From: Pedobacter sp. Hv1
GTDB lineage: Bacteria; Bacteroidota; Bacteroidia; Sphingobacteriales; Sphingobacteriaceae
NCBI RefSeq assembly: GCF_001412215.1
Contig: NZ_LLWP01000005.1
Location: forward strand, 124,001 to 188,000
Direction of reading: 5' to 3'
Length of the DNA: 64,000 nucleotides
Part shown: one piece after another, positions 10,448 through 18,753 of the stretch
How positions within the stretch are numbered: position 1 is the stretch's first letter
How the letters are laid out: the number at the start of each line of letters is the position of its first letter
Translations under genes and position numbers: made by a program
Notes under the pieces: generated by a model
What the model was told of the DNA's origin: nothing
Databases searched by the model: none
The model's input: only the letters and a program-made list of their open reading frames with translations

Positions 10448-11266
10448 ATGATTGGCGAATTAAAAAAATTAATAGAAGCTGCTTGGGAAGATAGGTCTTT
10501 ATTGTCGTATAATAACTATTGTGAAGCCATTGAAGAAGTAATTTTAAGATTAGATAAAGGTGAGTTGCGTGTAGCTGAGCCTATATTAAATAGCTGGGGA
10601 ATTAACGAATGGATTAAAAAAGCAGTTATTCTATATTTTCCGATTAAAGAAATGAAAGAAATTAAGGTTGGTCCATTTGTTTTCCATGATAAAATGGAAT
10701 TAAAAACCAACTATAAAGAAGCTGGTGTACGTGTGGTACCACATGGTATTGCTCGTTATGGCGCCTATTTAGCTAAAGGTGTAATTATGATGCCTTCTTA
10801 TGTAAATATTGGTGCTTATGTAGACGAAGGTACTATGGTAGACACTTGGGCAACCGTAGGTTCTTGTGCACAAATAGGTAAACGTGTACACCTAAGTGGA
10901 GGTGTTGGCATTGGTGGCGTTTTAGAGCCAGTTCAAGCTGCCCCAGTAATTATTGAAGACGATTGCTTTATTGGTTCAAGAGCAATTGTAGTTGAAGGTG
11001 TACGTGTAGAAAAAGAAGCGGTTTTAGGTGCTAACGTGGTTTTAACAGCATCAACAAAAATTATTGATGTAACTGGCGAAAAACCTGTTGAATATAAAGG
11101 ATTTGTTCCTTCACGTTCGGTGGTTATCCCGGGTTCTTACACTAAGAAATTCCCAGCTGGAGAATTTCAAGTACCATGTGCTTTAATTATAGGTAAACGT
11201 AAAGAATCTACAGATAAAAAGACTTCTCTAAATGATGCATTGAGAGAAAATAACGTAGCTGTATAA
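10448..11266 (+). CDS. dapD: 2,3,4,5-tetrahydropyridine-2,6-dicarboxylate N-succinyltransferase
   Basis: A 272-residue left-handed beta-helix acyltransferase. It transfers succinyl from CoA to tetrahydrodipicolinate in the lysine/diaminopimelate pathway. The central hexapeptide repeats show VNIGAYVDEGTMVDTWATVGSCAQIGKRVHLSGGVGIGGVLEP (about 118-160) and EDDCFIGSRAIVVEGVRVE. Length matches E. coli DapD (274). It heads a same-strand group with a glycosyltransferase, a DUF5672 protein and tsaC. No SD; TTTG-rich sequence just upstream may be the promoter but does not match the consensus exactly. Confidence 0.95.
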   Translation: MIGELKKLIEAAWEDRSLLSYNNYCEAIEEVILRLDKGELRVAEPILNSWGINEWIKKAVILYFPIKEMKEIKVGPFVFHDKMELKTNYKEAGVRVVPHGIARYGAYLAKGVIMMPSYVNIGAYVDEGTMVDTWATVGSCAQIGKRVHLSGGVGIGGVLEPVQAAPVIIEDDCFIGSRAIVVEGVRVEKEAVLGANVVLTASTKIIDVTGEKPVEYKGFVPSRSVVIPGSYTKKFPAGEFQVPCALIIGKRKESTDKKTSLNDALRENNVAV

Positions 11267-11279
11267 GCTAAGCCAAAAG

Positions 11280-12494
11280 GTGAAAAAAGAAAGTAAAAAG
11301 CTAAATCTAAAATTTGAAAGTTCTGAGTTTGTTAAGCCAAGCTCTGGACTTTCGGCTTTGGACTTTCGGTTCAGGATTGGATATGATGGCAAACGGGCAG
11401 CCAACAACCTAACTGGCCTGGGCAATTATAGCCGATCATTAGTCGAACATTTAGCCCTACAATTCCCAGATCATCAATATTTTATCTATAGTCCTAAGAT
11501 CAAAGAATCTATCCGCAACCTTTCTTTGTTTGCCAAAAAAAATATCAACTTGGTTTTACCTCGAAAAGGCACCAGCCGATTATTTTGGAGGAGCTTAGGA
11601 ATCAAAAAACAACTATTATCAGATAAAATTGATCTTTTTCATGGCTTAAGCCACGAAATTCCAATCGGACTACAAAAAACCAAGATCAAAAGTATTGTAA
11701 CCATACACGACCTGATTTTTCTGATCAAACCTCAATACTATAAATTAGTAGATCGACGTATTTATCAATTAAAAAGCAAATATGCTTGTAAAAATGCGGA
11801 TCAAATTATTGCCATTAGCGAACAAACTAAACGAGATATCATCTCTCAATACCACATCGACCCAGCAAAAATTGAAGTAATTTATCAAAGCTGCGACGAT
11901 AGTTTCAAAACACTTTTATCTTCAGCCGATCAGGAAAAAGTAAGGGCTAAATACCAACTTCCAGCAAAGTATATTTTAAATTTAGGTACCATTGAACCTA
12001 GAAAAAATCTGCTCTTATTGATCAAGGCTTTACCAAAAGTTGATTCGACCTATCCATTGGTTGTAATTGGTAAAGAAACTGCTTATGCAGATCTAGTAAA
12101 AAAAGAAATCGAAAGCTTAGGCTTACAAAATAGGGTGCATTTTTTAAAAAATATACCTTTTACAGATTTACCCGCTATCTATCAGATGGCAAGTATTTTT
12201 GTCTACCCTTCTACTTACGAAGGATTTGGAATACCAATTATAGAAGCCCTATATAGCCATGTACCTGTAATTGCAGCTACAGGTTCTTGTTTAGAAGAGG
12301 CTGGAGGGCCAAACAGTATTTATGTTTCGCCCAACAATAGCGAAGAATTAACCAATGCCATAAACAAAGTACTCAACAATGAAGAATTACAACAAACGAT
12401 GAAACAAAAAGGAATTCAATATGTTCAACGTTTTAATGATGATGTAGTTAGTCAGCAATTAATGAACTGTTACAAAAAGACATTGAGCGTATGA
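11280..12494 (+). CDS. Glycosyltransferase family 4 (group 1)
   Basis: A GT-B glycosyltransferase of up to 404 residues. N-terminal GYDGKRAANNLTGLGNYSRSL, central ILNLGTIEPRKNLLLLIKALP and C-terminal YPSTYEGFGIPIIEAL with the E-x7-E retaining-enzyme motif identify family GT4. The acceptor is unknown, but the neighbour gene is also glycosyltransferase-like. The start is doubtful: the GTG at 11280 gives 33 residues that family members lack and that are encoded by a heptamer array. A TTG at 11358 (MDFRFRIGYDG) is a better fit. The 3' end overlaps the next start by 4 bp. Confidence 0.85.
   Translation: MKKESKKLNLKFESSEFVKPSSGLSALDFRFRIGYDGKRAANNLTGLGNYSRSLVEHLALQFPDHQYFIYSPKIKESIRNLSLFAKKNINLVLPRKGTSRLFWRSLGIKKQLLSDKIDLFHGLSHEIPIGLQKTKIKSIVTIHDLIFLIKPQYYKLVDRRIYQLKSKYACKNADQIIAISEQTKRDIISQYHIDPAKIEVIYQSCDDSFKTLLSSADQEKVRAKYQLPAKYILNLGTIEPRKNLLLLIKALPKVDSTYPLVVIGKETAYADLVKKEIESLGLQNRVHFLKNIPFTDLPAIYQMASIFVYPSTYEGFGIPIIEALYSHVPVIAATGSCLEEAGGPNSIYVSPNNSEELTNAINKVLNNEELQQTMKQKGIQYVQRFNDDVVSQQLMNCYKKTLSV
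11296..11372. repeat. Heptamer array within the apparent glycosyltransferase N-terminus
   Basis: The right part consists of GACTTTC, GGCTTTG, GACTTTC, GG in 7-bp phase. The left part (AAATTTGAAAGTTCTGAG) is partly complementary to it. The reading frame happens to stay open through it. Confidence 0.65.
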
Positions 12495-13273
12495 AAAGTT
12501 GTGTAGTTGTTTTTCCTTTGTATAAAGCTCCTGATGAAACTGAACTGGCATTCTTAGAAAATGGTTTAAAGCGAACCACAGGCTATAAGCAAGTTATCGT
12601 TGCACCAGAGGGCTTAATTGTTGACGAAACTTTTGGTTTATTGCAACAACTGGAAGTGAAACGTTTTGCCAGATGTTACTTTGAAGACATTAAAGGCTAC
12701 AATCAATTGTTATTGTCGAAAGCTTTTTATACCGCTTTTGCTTTGTTTGATTTTATGCTCATTCACCAAGCCGATGTCTATCTTTTTAAGGATGAACTAG
12801 GTTTTTGGTGCGAAAAAAAATACGATTATATTGGTGCGCCTTGGTTTAAACCAGATAAGCTAAATAAAGGAATGTTCGCTAATTTTTGGGAACAGATTAA
12901 ATTATCTTGCAAACCCAATAAGGTATATGCACAACGGTACAATAAAGTTGGAAATGGCGGTTTATCTTTACGAAAGATCGGTTCTGCCTTAATGGTTTTA
13001 GACCAAGTTGACCAAGCATTATTAGATAAATATTTACAAACTCAGGGAGATGGTTACAATGAAGATGTTTTTTGGTCATTAGAAGCGCCAAAGATCATGA
13101 ACAATTATCGGATCCCCGATTGGCAAAAAGCAATGCAATTTGCAGTAGAGTTCCATCCAGCTATCGCTTTCGACTATTTAAAGGAAGAATTACCTTTTGG
13201 CTGTCATGCTCCGTTGAAACACAATCCAGAATTTTGGAAAAAATATATCCCTAAATTGAATTCAGATGCTTAG
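12491..13273 (+). CDS. DUF5672 family protein (glycosyltransferase-like)
   Basis: A 260-residue soluble protein. The N-terminal KSCVVVFPLYK, LIHQADVYLFKDEL, KYDYIGAPWF and later NGGLSLRK and NEDVFWS are characteristic of DUF5672, often found with glycan biosynthesis genes and thought to be a GT-A-like fold (NGGLSLR resembles the glycosyltransferase NGG motif). Its ATG overlaps the stop of the GT4 gene (ATGA), implying translational coupling, and its 3' end overlaps tsaC by 8 bp. The enzymatic activity is inferred. Confidence 0.8.
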   Translation: MKSCVVVFPLYKAPDETELAFLENGLKRTTGYKQVIVAPEGLIVDETFGLLQQLEVKRFARCYFEDIKGYNQLLLSKAFYTAFALFDFMLIHQADVYLFKDELGFWCEKKYDYIGAPWFKPDKLNKGMFANFWEQIKLSCKPNKVYAQRYNKVGNGGLSLRKIGSALMVLDQVDQALLDKYLQTQGDGYNEDVFWSLEAPKIMNNYRIPDWQKAMQFAVEFHPAIAFDYLKEELPFGCHAPLKHNPEFWKKYIPKLNSDA

Positions 13274-13832
13274 AGAAGAAGTTAATAACGCCCTAACCGT
13301 ATTAAAGAATGGAGGTGTGATCCTCTACCCTACAGATACAGTTTGGGGTTTAGGTTGCGATGCGACCAATGAATTAGCCGTTGCCAAAGTAAATGAAATT
13401 AAAGGTAGAAGTGCCGATAAAAGCCTGATCATTCTTTTAGATAACGAGAACAAACTACAAAGTTATGTAAACGAAATTCCTGAGGTTGCCTACGAATTGA
13501 TTGAATACGCAGAAAACCCAATGACCATTGTTTTTTCTAACGCAAAGAACTTGGCCAAAAATATGATCAATGCCGATGGCACTATTGGTATCCGTGTGGT
13601 TAAACATGAGTTTTGCGAACAATTGCTACAACGCTTTAGGAAACCAATTGTATCTACTTCTGCAAATTTAAGCGGCCAACCCACTCCAAAATTTTTCGAT
13701 GAGATTAGTGAAGATATCAAGGCTGCAGTTGATTATGTTGTAGATTTTGAACAAGAGAACCGTACGCCTAAAAAACCATCAACTATTATTAAATTAGGTC
13801 CATCCGGACAATTTGAGTTTATACGTAAGTAA
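13266..13832 (+). CDS. tsaC: L-threonylcarbamoyladenylate synthase (YrdC/Sua5 family)
   Basis: A 188-residue single-domain YrdC-type enzyme. It makes threonylcarbamoyl-AMP from Thr, bicarbonate and ATP for t6A37 modification of ANN-decoding tRNAs. Signatures: GGVILYPTDTVWGLGCDATNELAVAKVNEIKGR at the N-terminus, PMTIVFSNAKNL in the middle and PIVSTSANLSGQPTP near 130. It lacks the Sua5 C-terminal domain. It begins inside the preceding gene (8-bp overlap), so it is probably translated by coupling. Confidence 0.92.
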   Translation: MLREEVNNALTVLKNGGVILYPTDTVWGLGCDATNELAVAKVNEIKGRSADKSLIILLDNENKLQSYVNEIPEVAYELIEYAENPMTIVFSNAKNLAKNMINADGTIGIRVVKHEFCEQLLQRFRKPIVSTSANLSGQPTPKFFDEISEDIKAAVDYVVDFEQENRTPKKPSTIIKLGPSGQFEFIRK

Positions 13833-13866
13833 TTTTACTATTTTTGCATAAATTTTTAAACCAGTT

Positions 13867-13932
13867 CGTCACTTTGAGTTGAGCTCAAGGTCTTCACTGC
13901 TAAAAAGATGCTGGAATAAATTCAGCCTGACG
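13867..13932. repeat. Dispersed intergenic repeat (CGTCA...TGACG type)
   Basis: A 66-bp element bounded by CGTCA and TGACG, containing TTTGAGTTGAGCTCAAGGTC and GATGCTGGAATAAATTCAG. It resembles widespread Bacteroidota intergenic elements of the pattern GTCA..TGAG..CTCA..TGAC. It fills most of the tsaC-cca spacer. Confidence 0.6.
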
Positions 13933-13943
13933 ACTCCTTACTT

Positions 13944-15350
13944 ATGCTACAACATCTACAAAACCCCGTATTTAAAGTGTTGGCTACTATTGCCAACCAG
14001 ACCCAAACAGAGGCTTATGTAATTGGTGGTTTTGTACGCGATTTATTTTTAAATCGTCCGTCAAAAGATATAGACATTGTGATATTGGGCAATGGTATTG
14101 AGTTTGCAGAACAGGCAGGCAGACAATTGAAGACAAAGGTTGCAGTTTTTAAGAACTTTGGCACCGCAATGCTGAAGTACAATGATTTGGAGATTGAGTT
14201 TGTTGGCGCTAGAAAAGAATCTTATCGATCTGATTCTCGCAAACCAATTGTAGAAAATGGCACACTGGAAGATGATCAGCTGAGAAGAGATTTTACCATT
14301 AATGCCCTGGCCATATCACTCAATAAAGACAATTATGGCAGCTTAATTGATCCATTTAATGGATTAGCTGATCTTGAACGAAAACTCATCCGTACGCCTT
14401 TAGATCCGGCAATTACTTTCTCTGATGATCCGCTACGCATGATGCGAGCCATTCGCTTTGCAACACAGTTAAATTTCGATATTGATGAAGCAGCTTTAGC
14501 GGCAATTAAAAATCAAAAAGAACGAATCAGTATCGTTTCTAAAGAGCGGATTACCGATGAATTGAATAAAATTATTCTTGCAAAAACGCCATCCATTGGC
14601 TTCAATCATCTTTTTGACACCGGGCTTTTGCAGCTAATTTTCCCACAGATGGCGGCATTATATGGCGTTGAGATTATTAATGGTAAAGGACATAAAGATA
14701 ATTTTTACCACACTTTACAGGTATTAGACAATATTTGCGAAACTACAGATGATCTTTGGTTACGTTGGGCTGCCATTTTGCACGATATTGCCAAACCGCC
14801 AACCAAACGCTTTGAAGAAGGACATGGTTGGACTTTCCATGGTCATGAAGATAAAGGAGCCAGAATGGTTCCCCAAATTTTTGCACAACTGAAACTTCCC
14901 TTAAATGAGAAAATGAAATTTGTTCAAAAATTGGTACAACTTCATTTACGTCCCATTGTGCTAGCACAAGAAAAAGTAACCGATTCGGCTGTTAGAAGAC
15001 TGCTCTTTGAAGCCGGGGAGGAAATTGAAAGCTTAATGTTGTTGTGCAATGCAGATATCACCACTAAAAACGAATACAAGGTTAAAAAATACCGAAACAA
15101 TTTTGAGTTAGTGAAGCAAAAACTCAAAGATGTTGAAGAACGAGATCAATTGCGCAATTGGCAACCACCAATTTCTGGAAACGATATTATGGAAACCTTC
15201 GGTTTAAGTGCAGGTAGAGAAGTTGGTATTTTAAAAAATGCCATCAGAGAAGCAATTTTGGAAGGTGAGATCATTAATAGTTATGACGAAGCATTCCATT
15301 TTATGCTCAAAAAGGCCAAAGAACTTGGCTTAAATCAAGTGATCAAATAA
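13944..15350 (+). CDS. cca: CCA-adding tRNA nucleotidyltransferase with HD domain
   Basis: A 468-residue class II nucleotidyltransferase that adds CCA to tRNA 3' ends. The head domain has [24 protein letters not shown], with the metal-binding DxD, and [30 protein letters not shown] is the neck motif. A C-terminal HD domain has [10 protein letters not shown] (His near 280) and [10 protein letters not shown]. The enzyme is needed here: of the five tRNA genes in the window only tRNA-Tyr seems to encode its own CCA. No promoter box was recognised. Confidence 0.93.
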   Translation: MLQHLQNPVFKVLATIANQTQTEAYVIGGFVRDLFLNRPSKDIDIVILGNGIEFAEQAGRQLKTKVAVFKNFGTAMLKYNDLEIEFVGARKESYRSDSRKPIVENGTLEDDQLRRDFTINALAISLNKDNYGSLIDPFNGLADLERKLIRTPLDPAITFSDDPLRMMRAIRFATQLNFDIDEAALAAIKNQKERISIVSKERITDELNKIILAKTPSIGFNHLFDTGLLQLIFPQMAALYGVEIINGKGHKDNFYHTLQVLDNICETTDDLWLRWAAILHDIAKPPTKRFEEGHGWTFHGHEDKGARMVPQIFAQLKLPLNEKMKFVQKLVQLHLRPIVLAQEKVTDSAVRRLLFEAGEEIESLMLLCNADITTKNEYKVKKYRNNFELVKQKLKDVEERDQLRNWQPPISGNDIMETFGLSAGREVGILKNAIREAILEGEIINSYDEAFHFMLKKAKELGLNQVIK

Positions 15351-15377
15351 CAAATCGCCTAAATACCAATTAAAATA

Positions 15378-15402
15378 AAGGCCCGACAAATGTCAAGGCC
15401 TT
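15378..15402 (-). terminator. Terminator for the tandem-repeat protein gene
   Basis: Stem AAGGCC/GGCCTT extended by GAC/GTC across a small bulge. T-rich sequence follows on the minus strand. It lies between convergent cca and the repeat-protein gene. Confidence 0.65.
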
Positions 15403-15415
15403 AATTTTAGGATGC

Positions 15416-16201
15416 TTAATTTCTTACAATGAGGTCTGGGAAAAAGAGCAGAATATTTTCTGATAGCCTACCATCAATTGATTTCAGCCTACCTTTCAAT
15501 TCAGGATAAAAGTCACCAGTGTAATAACTAATGTTTGTATTTCCAATAGATTTAACTTTCCCTTTAATTTCTGGATAAAAATCGCCTGTATAATAGCTAA
15601 CCTCTGTATTACCAATGGCTTTGATCTTTCCTTTAATCTCAGGGTAAAAATCACCAGTGTAATAACTGATGTCTGTACGACCAATAGATTTAATCTTCCC
15701 TTTAATTTCTGGATAAAAATCGCCTGTATAATAACTAACGTCTGTACTACCAATTGATTTGATCATACCTTTGATTTCTGGGTAAAAATTACCTGTGTAA
15801 TAAGTAATCTCTGTACTGCCAATAGATTTGATCTTTCCTTTAATTTCTGGATAAAAATTGCCGGTATAATAGCCAATTTCTGTATGGCCGATAGATTTGA
15901 TTTTCCCTTTAATTTCAGGGTAAAAATCACTCGTATAATAAGTGATTTCTGTACTGCCAATTGCATTGATTTTTCCGTTCAATTCTGGAAGAATACCACT
16001 GTAATATGCAATCTTATTTACATCAGCAGAGTTGAGATTTCCGATGAGTTCGGAAAAAACGCTATTGTTATACGCTATTTGAGTACTCCCTTTTGAGGTT
16101 TGTGCACTCGCCGATAAAAAACAGCTGGTAAGGAGCATTACTATAATACCTCTTACATAAGGCCTAAGCATAGGTCTTTCTTTCAATTGTAGAATTTTCA
16201 T
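15416..16201 (-). CDS. Exported protein of 23-residue tandem repeats
   Basis: About 261 residues from ATG 16201 (a TTG at 16225 is in frame). A signal peptide (MLRPYVRGIIVMLLTSCFLSASA) is followed by one or two degenerate and seven near-identical repeats of 23 residues, consensus SYYTGDFYPEIKGKIKSIG plus N/S-T-E/D-I. The corresponding DNA repeat is 69 bp. The last unit breaks into a hydrophobic tail ILLFFPDLIVRN. Alternating hydrophobic residues and Gly suggest a beta-solenoid or beta-propeller-like surface protein. No function is recognised. Near identity of units implies recent amplification or gene conversion. Confidence 0.8.
   Translation of the reverse strand: MKILQLKERPMLRPYVRGIIVMLLTSCFLSASAQTSKGSTQIAYNNSVFSELIGNLNSADVNKIAYYSGILPELNGKINAIGSTEITYYTSDFYPEIKGKIKSIGHTEIGYYTGNFYPEIKGKIKSIGSTEITYYTGNFYPEIKGMIKSIGSTDVSYYTGDFYPEIKGKIKSIGRTDISYYTGDFYPEIKGKIKAIGNTEVSYYTGDFYPEIKGKVKSIGNTNISYYTGDFYPELKGRLKSIDGRLSENILLFFPDLIVRN
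15500..16000 (-). repeat. Seven tandem 69-bp coding repeats
   Basis: Units such as TCACCAGTGTAATA at 15513 and TCGCCTGTATAATA at 15582 recur every 69 bp across the gene. Differences are mostly silent or conservative (Asp/Asn, Glu/Asp, Ile/Val). Confidence 0.85.
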
Positions 16202-16405
16202 TTGTGTGTGTTTGTGTGTAGTCAATAGTAAATATTATTGATCAAAAAAACAAGGAAAACAACAGTAATGACGCACAAACTATAAGTGATGAAAACTATT
16301 TACATTAATGAAGCTATTTTAGGCGAGTTAACCATATTAAGGTAGAAGTATAGGCTTGAAATTATTTTTTATTTCTTAATTTTACAGGCTGAAACAGATA
16401 ATGCA

Positions 16406-17059
16406 ATGGCAATTTATAGATTTAAAATTTCTTTTGAAGATTTTGACGACGTAGTAAGAGAAATCGACATTAAGACCACCCAAACCTTCGAAGATTTACA
16501 TAGGGCAATACACCGCTCAACAGGTTATAATGCTGATAAATCATCATCATTTTATGTAAGCACCGACAATTGGATTAAAGGTGATGAAATTGCTATTTTG
16601 CCTAACCAACGGAAAATTGACAACGGTGTAACATTAATGGAGAAGGCTAAACTGAGCAACTTTATTGAAGATCCACATCAAAAATTCTATTACATCTACA
16701 ATTTTGAACGTCCTTTTGATTTTCATGTAGAGTTGGTTAAAATCATCTTAGAAAACGATCCAAATATAGAATATCCCTTCTTGGTGAGAAGTACAGGTGA
16801 GGCTCCAAAAATCATCGAAAAAAATAATGCTGGAGGTTTTGCCGTAACTAGCAGTGCAGCTTCGAGCGATTTCGATTTCTTAAACGAAATGGATTTTGTA
16901 CCTGAAGATACTGAAGAATTAGAAGCCATGGGTGGTAGAGGCATCAATGCAGAAGAGGTTGATGAAGAAAGCGAAGAAGAGGAAGAAAAAGATGAGTTTG
17001 CAGACGGTGGCGATTTCGAAGACGAAGAATACGGCAGCGGAAAAGAAGAAGATTATTAA
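16406..17059 (+). CDS. Plasmid pRiA4b ORF-3-like family protein with acidic tail
   Basis: A 217-residue protein. The N-terminal ~125 residues (YRFKISFEDFDDVVREIDIKTTQTFEDLHRAIHRSTGY and HQKFYYIYNFERPFDFHVELVKI) match the PRiA4_ORF3 family, once described from a plasmid and as IS1096 TnpR. The C-terminus is very acidic (about 160-217). In Bacteroidota this gene is usually chromosomal and next to miaA, as here (3 bp apart), so no mobile origin is implied. Function is unknown; an RNA- or protein-binding adaptor is possible. Confidence 0.8.
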   Translation: MAIYRFKISFEDFDDVVREIDIKTTQTFEDLHRAIHRSTGYNADKSSSFYVSTDNWIKGDEIAILPNQRKIDNGVTLMEKAKLSNFIEDPHQKFYYIYNFERPFDFHVELVKIILENDPNIEYPFLVRSTGEAPKIIEKNNAGGFAVTSSAASSDFDFLNEMDFVPEDTEELEAMGGRGINAEEVDEESEEEEEKDEFADGGDFEDEEYGSGKEEDY

Positions 17060-17062
17060 TTG

Positions 17063-18037
17063 ATGGAAGAAGTAAGAGCTGAAATGGAAGATGGAAATAC
17101 TGAAATTCAACAATCTTACAATCCTAAAACCCTAGCTAAAACTTTAATTGTAGTAGTTGGGCCAACAGCAATAGGTAAAACTGCGCTAGCCATATCGTTA
17201 GCTCAGTTTTATCAAACTGAAATTATCTCAGCAGATTCTCGGCAATTTTTTAAAGAAATGCATATTGGCACCGCTAAACCTTCTGTCGAAGAATTAGCAG
17301 CAGCACCACATCATTTTATAGATTCGCATAGTGTAAAAACTTTATTTAGCACTGGCGATTTTGAGGTTCAAGCGCTCCAGCTAATGGAAACTCTGTTTAA
17401 AAACCACGACCGATTGATTATGGTTGGTGGCTCTGGCCTATACATTGATGCCATTTGTAAAGGCTTAGATGACTTGCCAGAAATCGACTTGAATATTCGT
17501 GAACAACTGAACCAACAATTTGCTACCGAAGGCATTGAACCGATAAAAAAGCAATTGGAAGAACTAGATCCGGCCTATTATGCCAAAGTAGATCAAGCTA
17601 ATCCACAACGAATGATCAGGGGCTTGGAGGTTGTGCTTTCTACAGGTAAAAAATTAAGTTCCTTTTTAACAGCAAGTAAAAAAGAAAGGCCATTTAACAT
17701 CATTAAGATAGGCTTAAATACAGATCGGGCCTTACTTTACGAACGCATTAACCATCGAGTAGATTTAATGATGGAGGCAGGTTTATTGTCCGAAGTAGAA
17801 AGCCTACTACCCTACAAGCAATACAACGCTTTAAATACGGTTGGTTATTCAGAACTGTTCAACTATCTCGATGGCAAATCGGATCTAGAATCGGCAGTTG
17901 TCCTAATCAAACAAAACACCCGCAGGTTTGCTAAACGTCAATTGACCTGGTTTAGACGAGATGAAGACACTGCTTGGTTTGAACCAAATGAAACTAATGA
18001 GATCATTAGCTATATACAAAATAAGTTAAAAGCATAA
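17063..18037 (+). CDS. miaA: tRNA dimethylallyltransferase
   Basis: A 324-residue enzyme that prenylates A37 of tRNAs reading UNN codons. The N-terminus has the P-loop VVVGPTAIGKTALAISLA and the catalytic Asp segment EIISADSRQFFKEMHIGTAKP. GGSGLYIDAICKGLDD, NPQRMIRGLEV and QNTRRFAKRQLTWFRRD are family motifs. About 20 residues precede the P-loop, longer than usual, so a start at an internal ATG is possible. It follows the pRiA4-type gene by 3 bp and is likely co-transcribed. Confidence 0.95.
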   Translation: MEEVRAEMEDGNTEIQQSYNPKTLAKTLIVVVGPTAIGKTALAISLAQFYQTEIISADSRQFFKEMHIGTAKPSVEELAAAPHHFIDSHSVKTLFSTGDFEVQALQLMETLFKNHDRLIMVGGSGLYIDAICKGLDDLPEIDLNIREQLNQQFATEGIEPIKKQLEELDPAYYAKVDQANPQRMIRGLEVVLSTGKKLSSFLTASKKERPFNIIKIGLNTDRALLYERINHRVDLMMEAGLLSEVESLLPYKQYNALNTVGYSELFNYLDGKSDLESAVVLIKQNTRRFAKRQLTWFRRDEDTAWFEPNETNEIISYIQNKLKA

Positions 18038-18042
18038 GCGAT

Positions 18043-18082
18043 CAAACTTCAACTTATTACTTTTAACTTATCACTTTCAACT
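18043..18082. repeat. Heptamer array (CTTNNNA units)
   Basis: ACTTCAA, CTTATTA, CTTTTAA, CTTATCA, CTTTCAA, CTCC in 7-bp phase fills the whole spacer between the miaA stop and the stop codon of the convergent DUF3467 gene. Confidence 0.7.
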
Positions 18083-18083
18083 C

Positions 18084-18398
18084 CTACGCTTGCGCAGTTG
18101 GCCCACCAAAGTTCATCGGAAAGCCAGAAGGCTCCTCTTGAGTTTTGATTCTTCCATTGGCAGCTTCAAATTTTTCTAAATTATCTACCATGGCATTTAA
18201 CAATCTCTTGGCATGCTCTGGTGTTAAAATAATTCTTGATTTTACTTTAGCTTTTGGAATACCCGGCATTACCCTGATAAAGTCTAATACAAATTCAGTG
18301 TTTGAGTGCGTAATGATCGCTAAGTTTGAGAATATACCTTCAGCTACCTCTTCAGATAACTCTATATTTAATTGATTTTCGTTCTGTTGTTCTTCCAT
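18084..18398 (-). CDS. DUF3467 family protein
   Basis: A 104-residue soluble protein. NQLNIELSEEVAEGIFSNLAIITHSNTEFVLDFIRVMPGIPKAKVKSRIILTPEHAKRLLNAM is the conserved DUF3467 core, and the family ends with a variable Gly/Pro tail. Function is unknown. ATG at 18398 was chosen because the upstream extension (MLFIFLSI) is not family-like. Confidence 0.85.
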   Translation of the reverse strand: MEEQQNENQLNIELSEEVAEGIFSNLAIITHSNTEFVLDFIRVMPGIPKAKVKSRIILTPEHAKRLLNAMVDNLEKFEAANGRIKTQEEPSGFPMNFGGPTAQA

Positions 18399-18753
18399 GA
18401 TGCTCAAAAATATAAAAAGCATTGTTAAAAATTACATCTATTTCATTATTGCTTCAAAAAATCTATTGCTTCAATATAGTGCACAAAAAATTCTCACCTA
18501 TTTTTAGAAAATCAGTGTCAGGTGCTTTTATGAATGCTAGTCGGGCGCTACATTACAATCTTTTTGTACGTTTCGATTACACTACCGATTGAAATCGATA
18601 CATATCAGCGTTATACAAAAAGATTGCAACGAAAAACGGGACTAAACTAACCTAAGTACTACTGCAAATGCTTTTCAAAGTTTTGAAATATCAATATAAA
18701 TTGCGACTGTTATCAAACAAAAAATCCCCAGCGAATTAACGCTAGAATTTCCT
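18399..18753. other. 355-bp non-coding interval with a palindromic element
   Basis: This interval holds the presumed promoter of the DUF3467 gene near its left end, the 107-bp inverted-repeat element at 18538-18644, and a short A+T-rich remainder. No open reading frame or structured RNA beyond the element was recognised. Confidence 0.7.
18538..18644. repeat. REP-like palindromic element
   Basis: Terminal TAGTC/GACTA flank a perfect 13-bp inner inverted repeat (CAATCTTTTTGTA at 18556-18568, TACAAAAAGATTG at 18614-18626). A further partly complementary TTTCGATT/AAATCGA core lies inside. The motif with ATCTTTTTGTA is familiar from dispersed intergenic elements of Sphingobacteria, but only this copy is in the window. 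Confidence 0.65.

Noticed and set aside
15500..16000. Regular 69-bp repeats taken as a CRISPR array
   Set aside because: Units are contiguous, in frame and lack variable spacers; they encode a continuous protein repeat with a signal peptide.
16406..17059. pRiA4 ORF-3-like gene as evidence of a mobile element
   Set aside because: No inverted ends, transposase or target duplication; the family is chromosomal beside miaA in this lineage as far as can be judged.
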